Notes: generated from the letters alone by a model not told the origin. 62,486 bases of DNA from Claveliimonas ammoniilytica (GCF_025567415.1 NZ_JAOQJV010000013.1:1-62486), one strand, 5' to 3'; positions 1-8,783 are shown, counted from the stretch's first letter. Made by a program: numbers and translations.

Positions 1-1
1 C

Positions 2-283
2 TCTACCGTATCAGCAGCCGTAACAATTCCGATCATCCTGACACTGTGTACAAACCTTGGACTGAATCCGGTACCATACTGGTTCATCACGGTAATGGGT
101 TACAATGCAGAGTTCCTGCTTCCTGTAAGTGTGCGTGCTATCACAGTAGGTAGTGGACTGGATGCAAGCAAGCAGATGAGATATGGTATTCCATTCGTAA
201 TTGTAAGAGCACTGCTTGCAATTATCCTTGGTTATATCTTCCTGAAATTCTGGCCAATGTTCGGACACCTGTCATACATGTAA
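2..283 (+). CDS. C-terminal part of an anion permease (SLC13/DASS-like)
   Basis: Open from the left edge of the window with no start codon, so only the last 93 residues are visible. The fragment is hydrophobic: a stretch rich in Val, Ile and Leu follows an Ala-Ala-Val-Thr-Ile-Pro segment, then a Pro-Val-Pro-Tyr-Trp turn, then a last membrane helix (Ala-Leu-Leu-Ala-Ile-Ile-Leu-Gly-Tyr-Ile-Phe) ending close to the C terminus. This layout resembles the end of divalent anion:sodium symporters (SLC13/DASS or the ArsB/NhaD superfamily), which take up dicarboxylates, sulfate or similar ions. The substrate cannot be told from this part. A strong terminator follows, so it ends its own transcription unit. 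Confidence 0.5.
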   Translation, partial: STVSAAVTIPIILTLCTNLGLNPVPYWFITVMGYNAEFLLPVSVRAITVGSGLDASKQMRYGIPFVIVRALLAIILGYIFLKFWPMFGHLSYM

Positions 284-350
284 GATATTAAAATCAGAGA
301 CAATGCATCATGTAGTTCTAAATGAACAATAAGCAATTAAAATAGTCTCC

Positions 351-392
351 GGAAATCCCCGGTCTTTCGAAAGAAAGGTCGGGGATTTCTCT
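351..392 (+). terminator. Rho-independent terminator after the permease
   Basis: Nine-base arms (GAAATCCCC at 352-360 and GGGGATTTC at 381-389) extend inward through GGTCTTT/AGAAAGGTC to a tight loop, making a very stable hairpin. The T tract is short (TCTCTGTC). Confidence 0.8.
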
Positions 393-465
393 GTCTGAAG
401 ATAGAGCGTATCAACGTGCGGCATGGTATAATAAAAAATAATTGTGATGGAAAAGGGGATGGCTT

Positions 466-2244
466 ATGAAGCAGTTATATACCAGATGGGGAAAGAAGAT
501 AGATCCGGAACATGTACTTTCAGAGTATCCGCGACCGTTGCTTGTCAGAGATTCATATATCAATCTGAACGGATATTGGGAGTATGCATTTACGGATGCT
601 TTTCAGAAGCCGGAGAAATACGATGGAAAGATATTGGTGCCATTTTCACCGGAAGCAGTACTGTCAGGAGTGAATCGTCAATTGCAGCCGGAGGAATATC
701 TGTGGTACAAGCGTACCATAGATGTGAATGAAGTACAGTTGAAGAAGCATCGTCTGATTCTTCACTTTGGAGCAGTGGACCAGGCATGTGTTGTGTATGT
801 GAATGGACATCAGACTGGCAGACATACGGGAGGATATCTTCCGTTTGAACTGGATATTACCGATGCTGTGCATGATGGGGCAAATGAACTTACAGTAGCT
901 GTGAAAGATCGCAGTGATACATCTTATCACGCCAAAGGAAAGCAAAAATTAAAAGCAGGTGGCATGTTTTATACGGCTCAGAGCGGTATCTGGCAGACCG
1001 TATGGATGGAATACGTACCGGAAGTATATATAACAGAACTGGAAGGAATACCAGATATAGATCGGAACGTGGTAAGAATCTGTGTTCACGCGTCTGAACC
1101 AGAGCAGAAGTGTCGGATTACAGTGCATAAAGCGGCGATTTATCCAGAGGCAATGAAATGTGCAGAAGATGTTTCCAGCCTGTTTGAAATACCTGAGACG
1201 GTGATAACAGAAACTAAAGGGAACACAAGTGCATGGATTGAGATACCTGTTCCGGATGTCAGATTATGGACATGTGAAGAACCGTATCTGTATTATTACA
1301 AAGTAACAATGGGTGAAGATCAGATAATCAGTTATTTCGCTATGCAGAAGTTTTCACTGGAGCCGGATGCAGAGACAGAAGGGTTTCCACGTATCTGTCT
1401 GAATGGAAAAGAACAGTTTCAGAATGGTGTGCTGGATCAGGGATATTGGCCGGAGGGATTGTATACACCACCGTGTGATGAGGCATTTATCTTTGATATT
1501 ACAGAAATGAAAAAGACTGGATTTAACATGGTACGCAAGCATATTAAGATCGAACCGCAGAGATGGTATTATCATTGTGACCGCCTTGGCATTGTAGTAT
1601 GGCAGGATATGGTAAATGGCGGGGAACGATATAAGCACTGGTTTGTGACTTACCTGGCAACGGTAATGTCGTGGCTTAAGATTCCGATGAGAGACATTTA
1701 TCCGAGTCTGCTTTCCAGAAAGAATAAGGCCGGACGTCTGGAGTTTGTCCGGGAAATGCGTGAGACGGTGTATGTACTGAAAGGACATCCGAGCATCGCA
1801 TCCTGGGTAATCTTTAATGAAGGCTGGGGACAGTTCCAGACGGAGGATATGACAAGGCTTCTGCGTGAAATGGATCCGGATCGTCTGATTGATCAGGCGA
1901 GCGGGTGGTTTGATCAGGGTGGCGGAGATTTCTCAAGCCTGCATAATTATTTCTTTGGGCTATTTATTCGTCCGGAAAGAAAGCGCGCATCAGCATTATC
2001 GGAATACGGAGGATACAGTTATCCGGTAAGCGGACATACGGCGTGTGAAAAACAATACGGATATGGAGCATGTAAGACCAGAGAAGAGCTAAATAAACGC
2101 TGTACAGAACGGGCAGATAAGATGCGGGAACTGATTCCAGAAGGACTTTGTGCCAGCGTTTATACGCAGTGGTCAGATATCGAAGAAGAAGTGAATGGAG
2201 TCTATACCTATGACAGGAAAATAAGGAAGATTGATCGGGTATAA
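466..2244 (+). CDS. Glycoside hydrolase family 2 (beta-galactosidase/glucuronidase-like)
   Basis: 592 residues. The N-terminal half shows the GH2 sugar-binding jelly-roll and immunoglobulin-like domains (about residues 20-280) and the C-terminal half a TIM barrel. The general acid/base is Glu452 in the motif FNEGWGQ, and the likely nucleophile is Glu513 in SEYGGYS, both typical of clan GH-A. No signal peptide is visible, so it should act in the cytoplasm on imported beta-galactosides, beta-glucuronides or similar small glycosides; the precise sugar is not evident. The start at 466 is preceded by AAAAGGGGA at a good distance. It is a single-gene unit between a terminator and the sigma-factor gene. 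At 592 residues it is shorter than LacZ and close to the compact GH2 type found in gut Firmicutes. Confidence 0.85.
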   Translation: MKQLYTRWGKKIDPEHVLSEYPRPLLVRDSYINLNGYWEYAFTDAFQKPEKYDGKILVPFSPEAVLSGVNRQLQPEEYLWYKRTIDVNEVQLKKHRLILHFGAVDQACVVYVNGHQTGRHTGGYLPFELDITDAVHDGANELTVAVKDRSDTSYHAKGKQKLKAGGMFYTAQSGIWQTVWMEYVPEVYITELEGIPDIDRNVVRICVHASEPEQKCRITVHKAAIYPEAMKCAEDVSSLFEIPETVITETKGNTSAWIEIPVPDVRLWTCEEPYLYYYKVTMGEDQIISYFAMQKFSLEPDAETEGFPRICLNGKEQFQNGVLDQGYWPEGLYTPPCDEAFIFDITEMKKTGFNMVRKHIKIEPQRWYYHCDRLGIVVWQDMVNGGERYKHWFVTYLATVMSWLKIPMRDIYPSLLSRKNKAGRLEFVREMRETVYVLKGHPSIASWVIFNEGWGQFQTEDMTRLLREMDPDRLIDQASGWFDQGGGDFSSLHNYFFGLFIRPERKRASALSEYGGYSYPVSGHTACEKQYGYGACKTREELNKRCTERADKMRELIPEGLCASVYTQWSDIEEEVNGVYTYDRKIRKIDRV

Positions 2245-2340
2245 AATTTCGGATATCAGATTTTAGAAAAATCAAATAAATTTATATTTGCTGTAACGAA
2301 ATGCCGTGTGCGGAGTCTTATTGGCAAAGGGGGTGAGGAG

Positions 2341-2850
2341 ATGCAATTTGAAGAAATATATGCGCGATATTATAAAGAAGTGTATTATTATCTGCTGTCA
2401 TTGGATGGAAACAGAGAAACTGCGGAAGAACTGACGCAGGAAACATTCTTTCGTGCAATGAAAGCCATTCATAAGTTTAAAGGGGAATGCCAGTTGGGAA
2501 CATGGCTGTGTCAGATTGCAAAACATACTTACTTTTCCTGGAAGAAAAAACATAGGCGTGAAGTCATAAGCGATAGTCCGAAAGAGCTGGAAGAGGACAG
2601 GCTTAGGAGTAATCAGTTAGAGAGAGCGTTGGATGAGCAGGTGGGGAGACGGCAGGAATCCATGGAAATCTACCGGATACTGCACGACCTGGAAGAGCCA
2701 TATAAAGAAGTGTTTACTCTGCGGGTATTAGGAGAATTGTCATACCGTGAAATCGGTGAGGTGTTCGGACGAAAAGAAGGCTGGGCGAGGGTGACATTTC
2801 ACAGGGCAAAGACTAAGATTCAGCAGTTGATGCAGAAAGGCGGACGGTGA
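2341..2850 (+). CDS. ECF-type RNA polymerase sigma factor
   Basis: 169 residues. Region 2 is seen near the N terminus (YARYYKEVYYYLLS, then EELTQETFFRAMKAIHKF), and region 4 near the end (LGELSYREIGEVFGRKEGWARVTFHRAKTKIQQ), the usual two-domain form of sigma-70 family ECF factors. It should direct transcription of its own operon and a small regulon. The start at 2341 was chosen because GGGGGTGAGGAG lies directly upstream; an earlier in-frame start at 2308 would read through this ribosome binding site. The stop overlaps the start of the downstream anti-sigma gene (GTGA), which points to translational coupling. Confidence 0.88.
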   Translation: MQFEEIYARYYKEVYYYLLSLDGNRETAEELTQETFFRAMKAIHKFKGECQLGTWLCQIAKHTYFSWKKKHRREVISDSPKELEEDRLRSNQLERALDEQVGRRQESMEIYRILHDLEEPYKEVFTLRVLGELSYREIGEVFGRKEGWARVTFHRAKTKIQQLMQKGGR

Positions 2851-3752
2851 ATATGAAGAAGGAATGTGCGATTGTACAGGATCTGTTGGCGTTATATGAA
2901 GATGACTGCCTGCAGGAAGAGAGCAGAAAAATGGTGGAGGATCATATTGCAGAGTGCCAGGAGTGCAGATGGGTCTATGAAGCGTGTGAAAAAATGCAGG
3001 ATATACAGGTGCAGGCCCAGACAGAATCAGATCTTCAGATACAGAAAAGTGCGTCTCAAATTATGAAAAAAATAAAAAGACGAACAACATTGAAAGCAGT
3101 TATCGGTATCGTATTGATTGTGGCAGTTATAATCGGTGGACATGTTTTTTGCAACCATATAACGGATAGCGAGTGGGGGTATTCAGAAATGCTCTATGGT
3201 ATTGCGTCCGACGATGTAGAAGTAGCACAATTGTATCAGCTTGCAGGTGGTGATATATATTGTGTATTAAAGAGCAGTAAGAGTATTGGAATACAATCCA
3301 TGACAGGGCTTCAGGATCCGTCAGAGTTAAGCGATCAGAATGAAGAACAGACGCTGGAATATCGGATGCGAGGAAGAACTTTCTGGGAGACTGTCTCTGT
3401 ACCGGAGATTAAGCAGAGTACCATCATATTTCCGGTCAGATTAGAAGGAATATCAGAAGAAACCAAGCAGGAGTATACCTGTTATGCTAAACAGGTTGCA
3501 TTTTATGGTAAGACAATGTCGGATAAAAAGGTGATCTGGAATGAAGGCCAGGATATTGCAAAAGCACCGGATGAAATTGAATACCGTGCAATTCGTGCAT
3601 ATCTGGAGAATGGCAATGTGGAAAAGGCATATGCAGAATGCGAGAGCCTGGGCTGGGACAGTGCCAAAATTATCGCAGAAATCGGGAAACAGACATCACA
3701 GGATGGAATATACGAGGACGCAGGTGTACCGATACTGGTGAATGAAGAATAG
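2847..3752 (+). CDS. Membrane-anchored zinc-finger anti-sigma factor
   Basis: 301 residues. The cytoplasmic N-terminal part has the zf-HC2 signature HIAECQEC within a cysteine- and acid-rich helix bundle, the fold that holds ECF sigma factors. A single membrane segment follows at about residues 78-97 (AVIGIVLIVAVIIGG), and the remaining 200 residues would lie outside the membrane as a sensor domain of unknown type. Start GTG 2847 overlaps the sigma stop codon; ATG 2853 is an equally possible start. Its position directly after an ECF sigma gene supports the role. The stimulus is unknown. Confidence 0.85.
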   Translation: MNMKKECAIVQDLLALYEDDCLQEESRKMVEDHIAECQECRWVYEACEKMQDIQVQAQTESDLQIQKSASQIMKKIKRRTTLKAVIGIVLIVAVIIGGHVFCNHITDSEWGYSEMLYGIASDDVEVAQLYQLAGGDIYCVLKSSKSIGIQSMTGLQDPSELSDQNEEQTLEYRMRGRTFWETVSVPEIKQSTIIFPVRLEGISEETKQEYTCYAKQVAFYGKTMSDKKVIWNEGQDIAKAPDEIEYRAIRAYLENGNVEKAYAECESLGWDSAKIIAEIGKQTSQDGIYEDAGVPILVNEE

Positions 3753-3764
3753 ATTTGAAAGAAG

Positions 3765-3805
3765 CAGTCCGCAGGTGAAATAAAGAAGATTCACCTGCGG
3801 ACTCT
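3765..3805. terminator. Bidirectional hairpin between convergent genes
   Basis: AGTCCGCAGGTGAA and TTCACCTGCGGACT form 14-base perfect arms around a short loop. The hairpin serves the sigma/anti-sigma operon from the left and the Rpn-like gene from the right. Confidence 0.8.
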
Positions 3806-3810
3806 TCCGA

Positions 3811-4680
3811 TTATTCTAAAATCTCTGTCACGCGTTCGACAGAAAGATCCAGAAGATCTGCTACCTGATCGACACTGTGAAGCTTATGGTATAACTTGCG
3901 GACAGTGTCTGCAAGATCTTGAGCATGTGTTTCAGCAGAAACTTTATTTGTAATTTGTTCAGTCAATTCTCCGGTAAGCTGTTCGGTTAATTCTTTGGTT
4001 AGCTTTTTAGTGATATCTCGCTCCCAAATGTCACAATCTAAGACAAGACCATCTTCCATCATATCGTTCAGACCTCCTTCCTGGAATTCTGGATAATGAG
4101 CATATAAATGTTGATATAACTTGTAGAGCAAACGCTGGAGACGTATGGCATCGGCAGATGTGATATTTCCAGATAAACGATTGCTTTCAATTAAGCTAAG
4201 TATATCATTTAAAATCAGATTATGCAAGGCTTCTGTATTCTCTTTGGTGCGTTTCTCTCTGATAGAATCCCGCAGAGAAAGCATCATAAAGGGAGCCAGA
4301 ACGATCATTTTGTTATTATTAAGGTATGCGAGGTCGTGTTCAAGCAGCTTAAATACAGGGACGGTATAGAGAAACGTACCCTGATTTCCAAAATCAAGAG
4401 TGATTGACTTGGAGTCTGGGAGTCCTTTGTGGGCATAAAGCTGTAAAATACGCGGAGAGGGGAATATCAGGTGATCAGGATCTCTGCGGTTGTCCAGAGC
4501 ATATTTGTAGCCATAATCAAAAACACGGAATTCAATCTCGTCATCCTGATACATTTGTGCTTCTATATGATAGATATAAATGTGATCGATGGTGAGTATG
4601 GTATCAGCAATTGTGCGGTTCAGGTCATCATCGGTGTGTTCGGTCCAGTGGTAGAGAACAGGAGCGTTAGTAGAAACCAT
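3811..4680 (-). CDS. Rpn-family (PD-(D/E)XK) nuclease-like protein, N-terminally short
   Basis: 289 residues. The segment IYIYHIEAQMYQDDEIEFRVFDYGYKYAL is the hallmark of the Rpn/PDDEXK family (the E-x-Q pair lies in the nuclease core), proteins linked to recombination or phage defence and very common as scattered copies in gut Firmicutes. The C-terminal region has a threonine/leucine-rich coiled stretch (KKLTKELTEQLTGELTEQ) and ends in an HTH-like or dimerising helix. Full-length relatives normally carry about 60 extra residues at the N terminus with the start of the nuclease domain (the Asp-x-x-Phe-Lys segment). These are missing, and no good ribosome binding site precedes 4680, so this copy may be truncated or decayed. 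Confidence 0.7.
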   Translation of the reverse strand: MVSTNAPVLYHWTEHTDDDLNRTIADTILTIDHIYIYHIEAQMYQDDEIEFRVFDYGYKYALDNRRDPDHLIFPSPRILQLYAHKGLPDSKSITLDFGNQGTFLYTVPVFKLLEHDLAYLNNNKMIVLAPFMMLSLRDSIREKRTKENTEALHNLILNDILSLIESNRLSGNITSADAIRLQRLLYKLYQHLYAHYPEFQEGGLNDMMEDGLVLDCDIWERDITKKLTKELTEQLTGELTEQITNKVSAETHAQDLADTVRKLYHKLHSVDQVADLLDLSVERVTEILE

Positions 4681-4779
4681 AAAACGGTAAACTTTTTTCT
4701 TTAAAATTGATACGCGCGTTATGTTGCCAGTATAGCACTAAAAAACAAAAAGTCAATAGAAAATGTAAACTAAAATTCA

Positions 4780-4808
4780 TTGTCTCAATCAGGGACATGT
4801 GTTAAAAT
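4780..4808 (+). promoter_or_regulatory. Predicted promoter for nitroreductase-coaBC
   Basis: TTGTCT at 4780-4785 and TAAAAT at 4803-4808 are separated by 17 bases. The region from 4681 to 4779 is AT-rich and holds nothing else recognisable. Confidence 0.55.
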
Positions 4809-4866
4809 AAGGCTAGCATTATAAGATTATAGCTTAATCATTTTGACAGAAGAGCAGGAGGTCAGT

Positions 4867-5406
4867 ATGGAATTTCAGAAAGTTATAGAATCAAGGCGCA
4901 GCATTAGAAAGTATGACGCAGAAAAGAAAGTGTCAGAGGAACAGATCAGGGAAATGATTCAGGCAGCAATTTATGCGCCATCATGGAAGAACAGCCAGAC
5001 AGCAAGATATTATTGTGTACTTTCTCAGGATATGTTTGAAAAGGTACGTACTGAGTGCCTGCCGGAATTTAATGCCAATAATGTGGAGGGAGCTTCTGCG
5101 TTGATTGTTACAGCAGTGGTTAAGAATCGCTCCGGTTATGAAAGAAGTGGAGAGCCAACGAATGAACTTGGCAATGGCTGGGGCGTCTATGATCTTGGCC
5201 TGGCGAATGAAAATCTGCTGTTGAAAGCGGCTGAGATGGGAATTGGAACGCTGGTTATGGGAATCCGCGATGAGAAGAAGCTGCATGAAATTTTGAGTAT
5301 CCCGGAGGAGCAGATGGTAGTATCTGTGATCGGTGTTGGATATGGAACTGTATCACCAGATATGCCAAAGAGAAAGTCTGTGGAAGATGTGGCGGTGATT
5401 TGCTAA
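4867..5406 (+). CDS. Nitroreductase family protein
   Basis: 179 residues. The N-terminal MEFQKVIESRRSIRKYD is the FMN-binding signature of the nitroreductase family; the central LLLKAAEMGIGTLVMGI and the C-terminal SVIGVGYG segments complete the fold. Such proteins are cytoplasmic FMN enzymes using NAD(P)H to reduce quinones, nitroaromatics or enones; the natural substrate is not evident. The start at 4867 follows GGAGGTCAGT; an in-frame start at 4843 would place that site inside the gene. The gene ends 17 bases before coaBC and the two are probably co-transcribed. Confidence 0.85.
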   Translation: MEFQKVIESRRSIRKYDAEKKVSEEQIREMIQAAIYAPSWKNSQTARYYCVLSQDMFEKVRTECLPEFNANNVEGASALIVTAVVKNRSGYERSGEPTNELGNGWGVYDLGLANENLLLKAAEMGIGTLVMGIRDEKKLHEILSIPEEQMVVSVIGVGYGTVSPDMPKRKSVEDVAVIC

Positions 5407-5423
5407 TGAAGGAGAATAAGAAC

Positions 5424-6623
5424 ATGGCTATGTTGAAGGGGAAAACAGTAGTTCTTGGTGTAACAGGAGGTATTGCAGCATATAAGAGTGCGGCACTTAC
5501 AAGCCTTCTTGTAAAAGCAGGAGCGCAGGTACAGGTAATCATGACAGAACACGCCAGACAGTTTATTGCTCCGCTGACGTTTGAGTCACTTACAGGGAGA
5601 AGATGTTTGACGGATACGTTTGACAGGAATCACGAATATAGTACGGAGCATGTAGAATTGGCTAAAGAGGCTGATGTAGTGATGATCGCGCCGGCTACGG
5701 CGAATATTATTGCGAAGATTGCACATGGTATGGCTGACGATATGCTGACTACAACTATTCTTGCCTGTGATTGTCCTAAGATTGTAGCACCGGCTATGAA
5801 TACTCGCATGTATGAGAATCCGGTGACGCAGGATAATATACGTAAACTGGAAGAATATGGTATGACGATTGCATATCCGACAAGCGGACATCTTGCTTGC
5901 GGAGACATCGGTAAGGGAAAGATGCTGGAGCCAGAAGAATTATTTCAGTATATTCTGATGGCCTGTGCGTTTGAAAAAGATATGGCAGGGAAGCGTGTGC
6001 TGGTAACAGCTGGCGCAACACAGGAAGCATTGGATCCGGTACGCTATATCACCAATCATTCATCCGGTAAGATGGGATATAGTCTTGCAAAGATCAGTGC
6101 ACTCAGAGGTGCGGAGGTTGTGTTGGTCAGTGGACATACGGCTCTTGCGGCACCGCTTTTTGCGGAACGGGTTAGCGTGACCAGTGCAGAAGATATGTTT
6201 CAGGCAGTTACAGAGAGAAGCGAGTGGGCAGATATTATTATCAAGGCAGCGGCGGTAGCGGATTACAGACCTGCAACTGTCAGCTCGGAAAAGATCAAGA
6301 AGTCGGATGATCAGATGTCTATCGGATTGGAACGGACACAGGATATACTTGGGTATCTCGGGGCGCACAAGAGGGATGGACAGTTTTTGTGTGGTTTTGC
6401 TATGGAAACGCAGGATCTGTTGGAGAATGCATCCCAAAAGTTAAAGAAGAAAAATGCAGATATGATCGTGGCCAATAATCTGAAGGTGACAGGAGCCGGA
6501 TTTGCGGGAGATACGAATGTGGTAACGCTGATAACTGAGAATGGCGCAGAAGAGCAGGAACTCATGTCAAAAGAAGAAGTGGCAGGCGTGATACTTGATA
6601 AGATTATGGAAAAGATAGGATAG
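5424..6623 (+). CDS. coaBC: Bifunctional PPC decarboxylase / phosphopantothenate-cysteine ligase
   Basis: 399 residues. It catalyses two successive steps of coenzyme A synthesis. The CoaC flavoprotein half (about residues 1-180) has the N-terminal GVTGGIAAYKS nucleotide loop and the APAMNTRMYENP motif with the conserved Asn. The CoaB half starts near residue 190 with VLVTAGATQEALDPVRYITN followed by HSSGKMG, the CTP-binding ligase signature, and later shows IKKSDDQMSIGLERTQDIL. Start 5424 is chosen because AAGGAG sits nine bases upstream; earlier in-frame starts at 5400 and 5406 lack a site. Length agrees with the family. The product supplies CoA, which the neighbouring bai-like pathway would consume. 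Confidence 0.93.
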   Translation: MAMLKGKTVVLGVTGGIAAYKSAALTSLLVKAGAQVQVIMTEHARQFIAPLTFESLTGRRCLTDTFDRNHEYSTEHVELAKEADVVMIAPATANIIAKIAHGMADDMLTTTILACDCPKIVAPAMNTRMYENPVTQDNIRKLEEYGMTIAYPTSGHLACGDIGKGKMLEPEELFQYILMACAFEKDMAGKRVLVTAGATQEALDPVRYITNHSSGKMGYSLAKISALRGAEVVLVSGHTALAAPLFAERVSVTSAEDMFQAVTERSEWADIIIKAAAVADYRPATVSSEKIKKSDDQMSIGLERTQDILGYLGAHKRDGQFLCGFAMETQDLLENASQKLKKKNADMIVANNLKVTGAGFAGDTNVVTLITENGAEEQELMSKEEVAGVILDKIMEKIG

Positions 6624-6624
6624 A

Positions 6625-6673
6625 CGGGCGGCAGCGGAGCTGCTGCCGGATGGGAAGATATTCAGTCCCGCCC
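6625..6673 (+). terminator. Nested hairpin after coaBC
   Basis: Inner arms CGGCAGC and GCTGCCG (around 6628-6650) sit close to GGGCGG at 6625 and CCCGCCC at 6667-6673, which can pair as outer arms. No long T tract follows, so termination may instead occur at the second hairpin at 6751-6774. Confidence 0.5.
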
Positions 6674-6678
6674 AGACT

Positions 6679-6730
6679 ATTCGTAAAATCTGCCATCTAA
6701 TGATGTCAGACGCAGCTACTAGCTGAATAA
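6679..6730 (+). repeat. Dispersed hairpin repeat, copy 1
   Basis: The block starting ATTCGTAAAATCTG has a near copy at 38159-38212. Both continue with CATCT, GATG, CAG and CGCAGC, and both end in a small hairpin whose stem sequence differs (CAGCT/AGCTG here, GCAGC/GCTGC in the other), so pairing is kept although bases changed. Its function is unknown. Confidence 0.6.
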
Positions 6731-6750
6731 CTGTCTGTTGAACTAAAAAA

Positions 6751-6774
6751 GGCTGCGTGGTTACGCAGTCTTTT
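6751..6774 (+). terminator. Terminator-like hairpin before the PucR-type gene
   Basis: GGCTGCGT and ACGCAGTC form an eight-base stem with one G-T pair, followed by TTTT. An A tract on the left means it could also act on the other strand. Confidence 0.6.
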
Positions 6775-6904
6775 AGCAATCTGGAGATTGAATGTGAACA
6801 CGATTCGGGGGATGCATGAATATCATGCATTTGTGTTCATGAACAATATATCATGATATATGGTAATGGTATATATCCTTTTGCTACAGAAAATATCATT
6901 TTAA

Positions 6905-6933
6905 TTGTGCCTCGAGCACAATTTTGATAAAAT
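6905..6933 (+). promoter_or_regulatory. Promoter with overlapping palindrome upstream of PucR-type gene
   Basis: TTGTGC (6905-6910) and TAAAAT (6928-6933) are 17 bases apart. The palindrome AATTGTGC-ctcga-GCACAATT (6903-6923) covers the -35 box and most of the spacer, the place where an operator would block RNA polymerase. I infer an operator, possibly for the PucR-type protein itself. Confidence 0.5.
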
Positions 6934-7004
6934 AGAAGCGATAGGATAAAAAGTGTATGATTTTATGGCGGTAAAATTGAATTTATTGACAGAAAGGGTA
7001 AGAT

Positions 7005-8135
7005 ATGGCGGTTGCATTGGAAGAACTGTATCGGGAAGTTGAGCCGATGTATGATATGCACCTGGTTACAAAGAGCTGTTTCCATAAGGTGATTGGATGG
7101 ACGCACATTGTAGAAAATCCGGAGTTTATCGAATTGCTGCATGGCGATGAACTGATATTCAGTGCGGGGATTCAGTATACGTCTGAGGAATGGCTGATGG
7201 ATTTTGTGCAGAGATTGATTGAGGCCGGGACAGGAGGACTGGTATTGTCGCTTCATGAAGGCAGCTGCTATCCGCAGAGGATTGTGGATTATTGTAATAG
7301 GAAAAAGTTTCCATTATTTTCAAGTGGATGGAAGACACCCTATCTTGATGTAATGCGCATATTTGCATCTATTCTTCTGGAGAATGAACAGCGGGATACG
7401 AATTTGAATGAGGCACTTAAGAATGCAATCTATTATCCTGAGCATGAGGCGGCATATTTGCATCATTTTGAGCATAATGGATTTTATCGTAATATGCATT
7501 ACATTATGGCAATCCTGAGCTGTCATGCTTACCGGGAGGGGGAAGAGAATAAGCGCCTTCAGGAACTGGCAAAGCAGCTTCAGTATTCGGATTTCCGAGG
7601 CGTTGTCGTGACAGATGAGGACAGGCTTCTGATCATGGTAGCAGATAAGACAGTAAAGCAGGTTCGGCGTATATTCCAGAAGATCTGTAAGCAGGATATG
7701 CAGGTCTATGTGGGAATTGGCGATGTGGTAATGCGCCTGCAGGATCTGGAAGACAGCTACGAACATGCGATGGTGGCATATCAGCTGACAAAGACAGCGA
7801 TTGCGACAAATCTGCTGGTATACGATGAACTGGGCGTATATAAAGTACTGTCAGATCTGAGACATGAAGACACCGGAGAAGCATTTATCAGAGAGGTGCT
7901 GGGTGAGCTGATAGACTATGATGAAAAAGAAAGCACAGATTATCTGGATATATTAAAAGCATTTTTTGAAAATGAATGCAGCATTGTGCATACGGCACAG
8001 GCAATGTACTGCCATAAGAATACGATGAATTATAAAATGAATAAAGTAAAAGAAATTCTGGGATACGATATAATGAGCAACGAGAATCGTACGAGGATTA
8101 TGGTGGCATTGTATTTTATGAAAATGCGAGGATAG
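7005..8135 (+). CDS. PucR/CdaR-family transcriptional regulator
   Basis: 376 residues. The N-terminal 110 residues resemble the purine-catabolism regulatory domain of PucR (a region around GDELIFSAGIQY). The middle contains a CdaR-like domain (GIGDVVMRLQDLEDSYEHAMVAYQLTK), and the C-terminal 60 residues hold the PucR helix-turn-helix (FENECSIVHTAQAMYCHKNTMNYKMNKVKEIL). Such regulators sense small metabolites and usually activate nearby catabolic genes. The gene has its own promoter with an overlapping palindrome and is followed nine bases later by the LUD gene. The effector is unknown. Confidence 0.82.
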   Translation: MAVALEELYREVEPMYDMHLVTKSCFHKVIGWTHIVENPEFIELLHGDELIFSAGIQYTSEEWLMDFVQRLIEAGTGGLVLSLHEGSCYPQRIVDYCNRKKFPLFSSGWKTPYLDVMRIFASILLENEQRDTNLNEALKNAIYYPEHEAAYLHHFEHNGFYRNMHYIMAILSCHAYREGEENKRLQELAKQLQYSDFRGVVVTDEDRLLIMVADKTVKQVRRIFQKICKQDMQVYVGIGDVVMRLQDLEDSYEHAMVAYQLTKTAIATNLLVYDELGVYKVLSDLRHEDTGEAFIREVLGELIDYDEKESTDYLDILKAFFENECSIVHTAQAMYCHKNTMNYKMNKVKEILGYDIMSNENRTRIMVALYFMKMRG

Positions 8136-8144
8136 GAGGACATT

Positions 8145-8783
8145 ATGAATAAAATGGTATCAGAGAGAAACAGAAAACTTGCTGAGAAGGTCATCAGGGG
8201 ACTGGAATCCAGAAATATGGAAGGTTACTATGCGGAGACGAAGGAAGAAGCGCTTAAGATTGCACTTGCGCTGATCCCGGCTGGCAGCGGCGTTGGCTGG
8301 GGAGGATCTGTATCGATAGCAGATATCGGGCTGAAGGATGCGGTCTGTTCCGGCGATTATACGGTGTATAACAGAGATGCATGTAGTACGCCGGAAGAGA
8401 AAAGAAGCGTAGAACTTCAGTGCCTTGGGTGCGATTATTTTCTCAGCAGTACAAACGCTATTACAGAAGATGGAATACTGGTTAATATCGATGGTAAAGG
8501 CAATCGTGTGGCAGCGATTACCTGGGGGCCGGAACATGTGCTGATGATTGTTGGGATGAATAAAGTAGTTAAGGATTTGGATGATGCATGGGCGAGAGCG
8601 CGTAACCTGGCGGCACCAGTCAACGCACAGCGATTTGATATTCAGACACCGTGTAAGAAGACAGGTTCCTGCGCAGACTGCAAATCACCGGATACAATTT
8701 GCAGCCAGTTTCTGGTAACCCGTTATTCCAAGGCACCGAAACGAATCAAGGTGATTCTGGTGAATGATAATCTGGGATATTGA
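8145..8783 (+). CDS. LUD-domain protein (LutC/YkgG-like)
   Basis: 212 residues. The central part (GSGVGWGGSVSIADIGLKDAV) and the later ITEDGILVNIDGKGNRVA segment are those of the LUD (lactate utilisation, DUF162) family. Near the C terminus a cysteine group (CKKTGSCADCKSPDTIC) is seen, which may bind a metal or iron-sulfur cluster. In lactate operons LutC works with LutA and LutB, but neither is present here; stand-alone LUD proteins of this type are frequent in anaerobes and their reaction is not known. The start is supported by AGGAGG directly upstream. It lies in an operon with the PucR-type regulator. Confidence 0.75.
   Translation: MNKMVSERNRKLAEKVIRGLESRNMEGYYAETKEEALKIALALIPAGSGVGWGGSVSIADIGLKDAVCSGDYTVYNRDACSTPEEKRSVELQCLGCDYFLSSTNAITEDGILVNIDGKGNRVAAITWGPEHVLMIVGMNKVVKDLDDAWARARNLAAPVNAQRFDIQTPCKKTGSCADCKSPDTICSQFLVTRYSKAPKRIKVILVNDNLGY

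Noticed and set aside
5400..5423. Earlier in-frame starts of coaBC
   Set aside because: TTG 5400 and ATG 5406 have no ribosome binding site, while ATG 5424 has AAGGAG at correct spacing.
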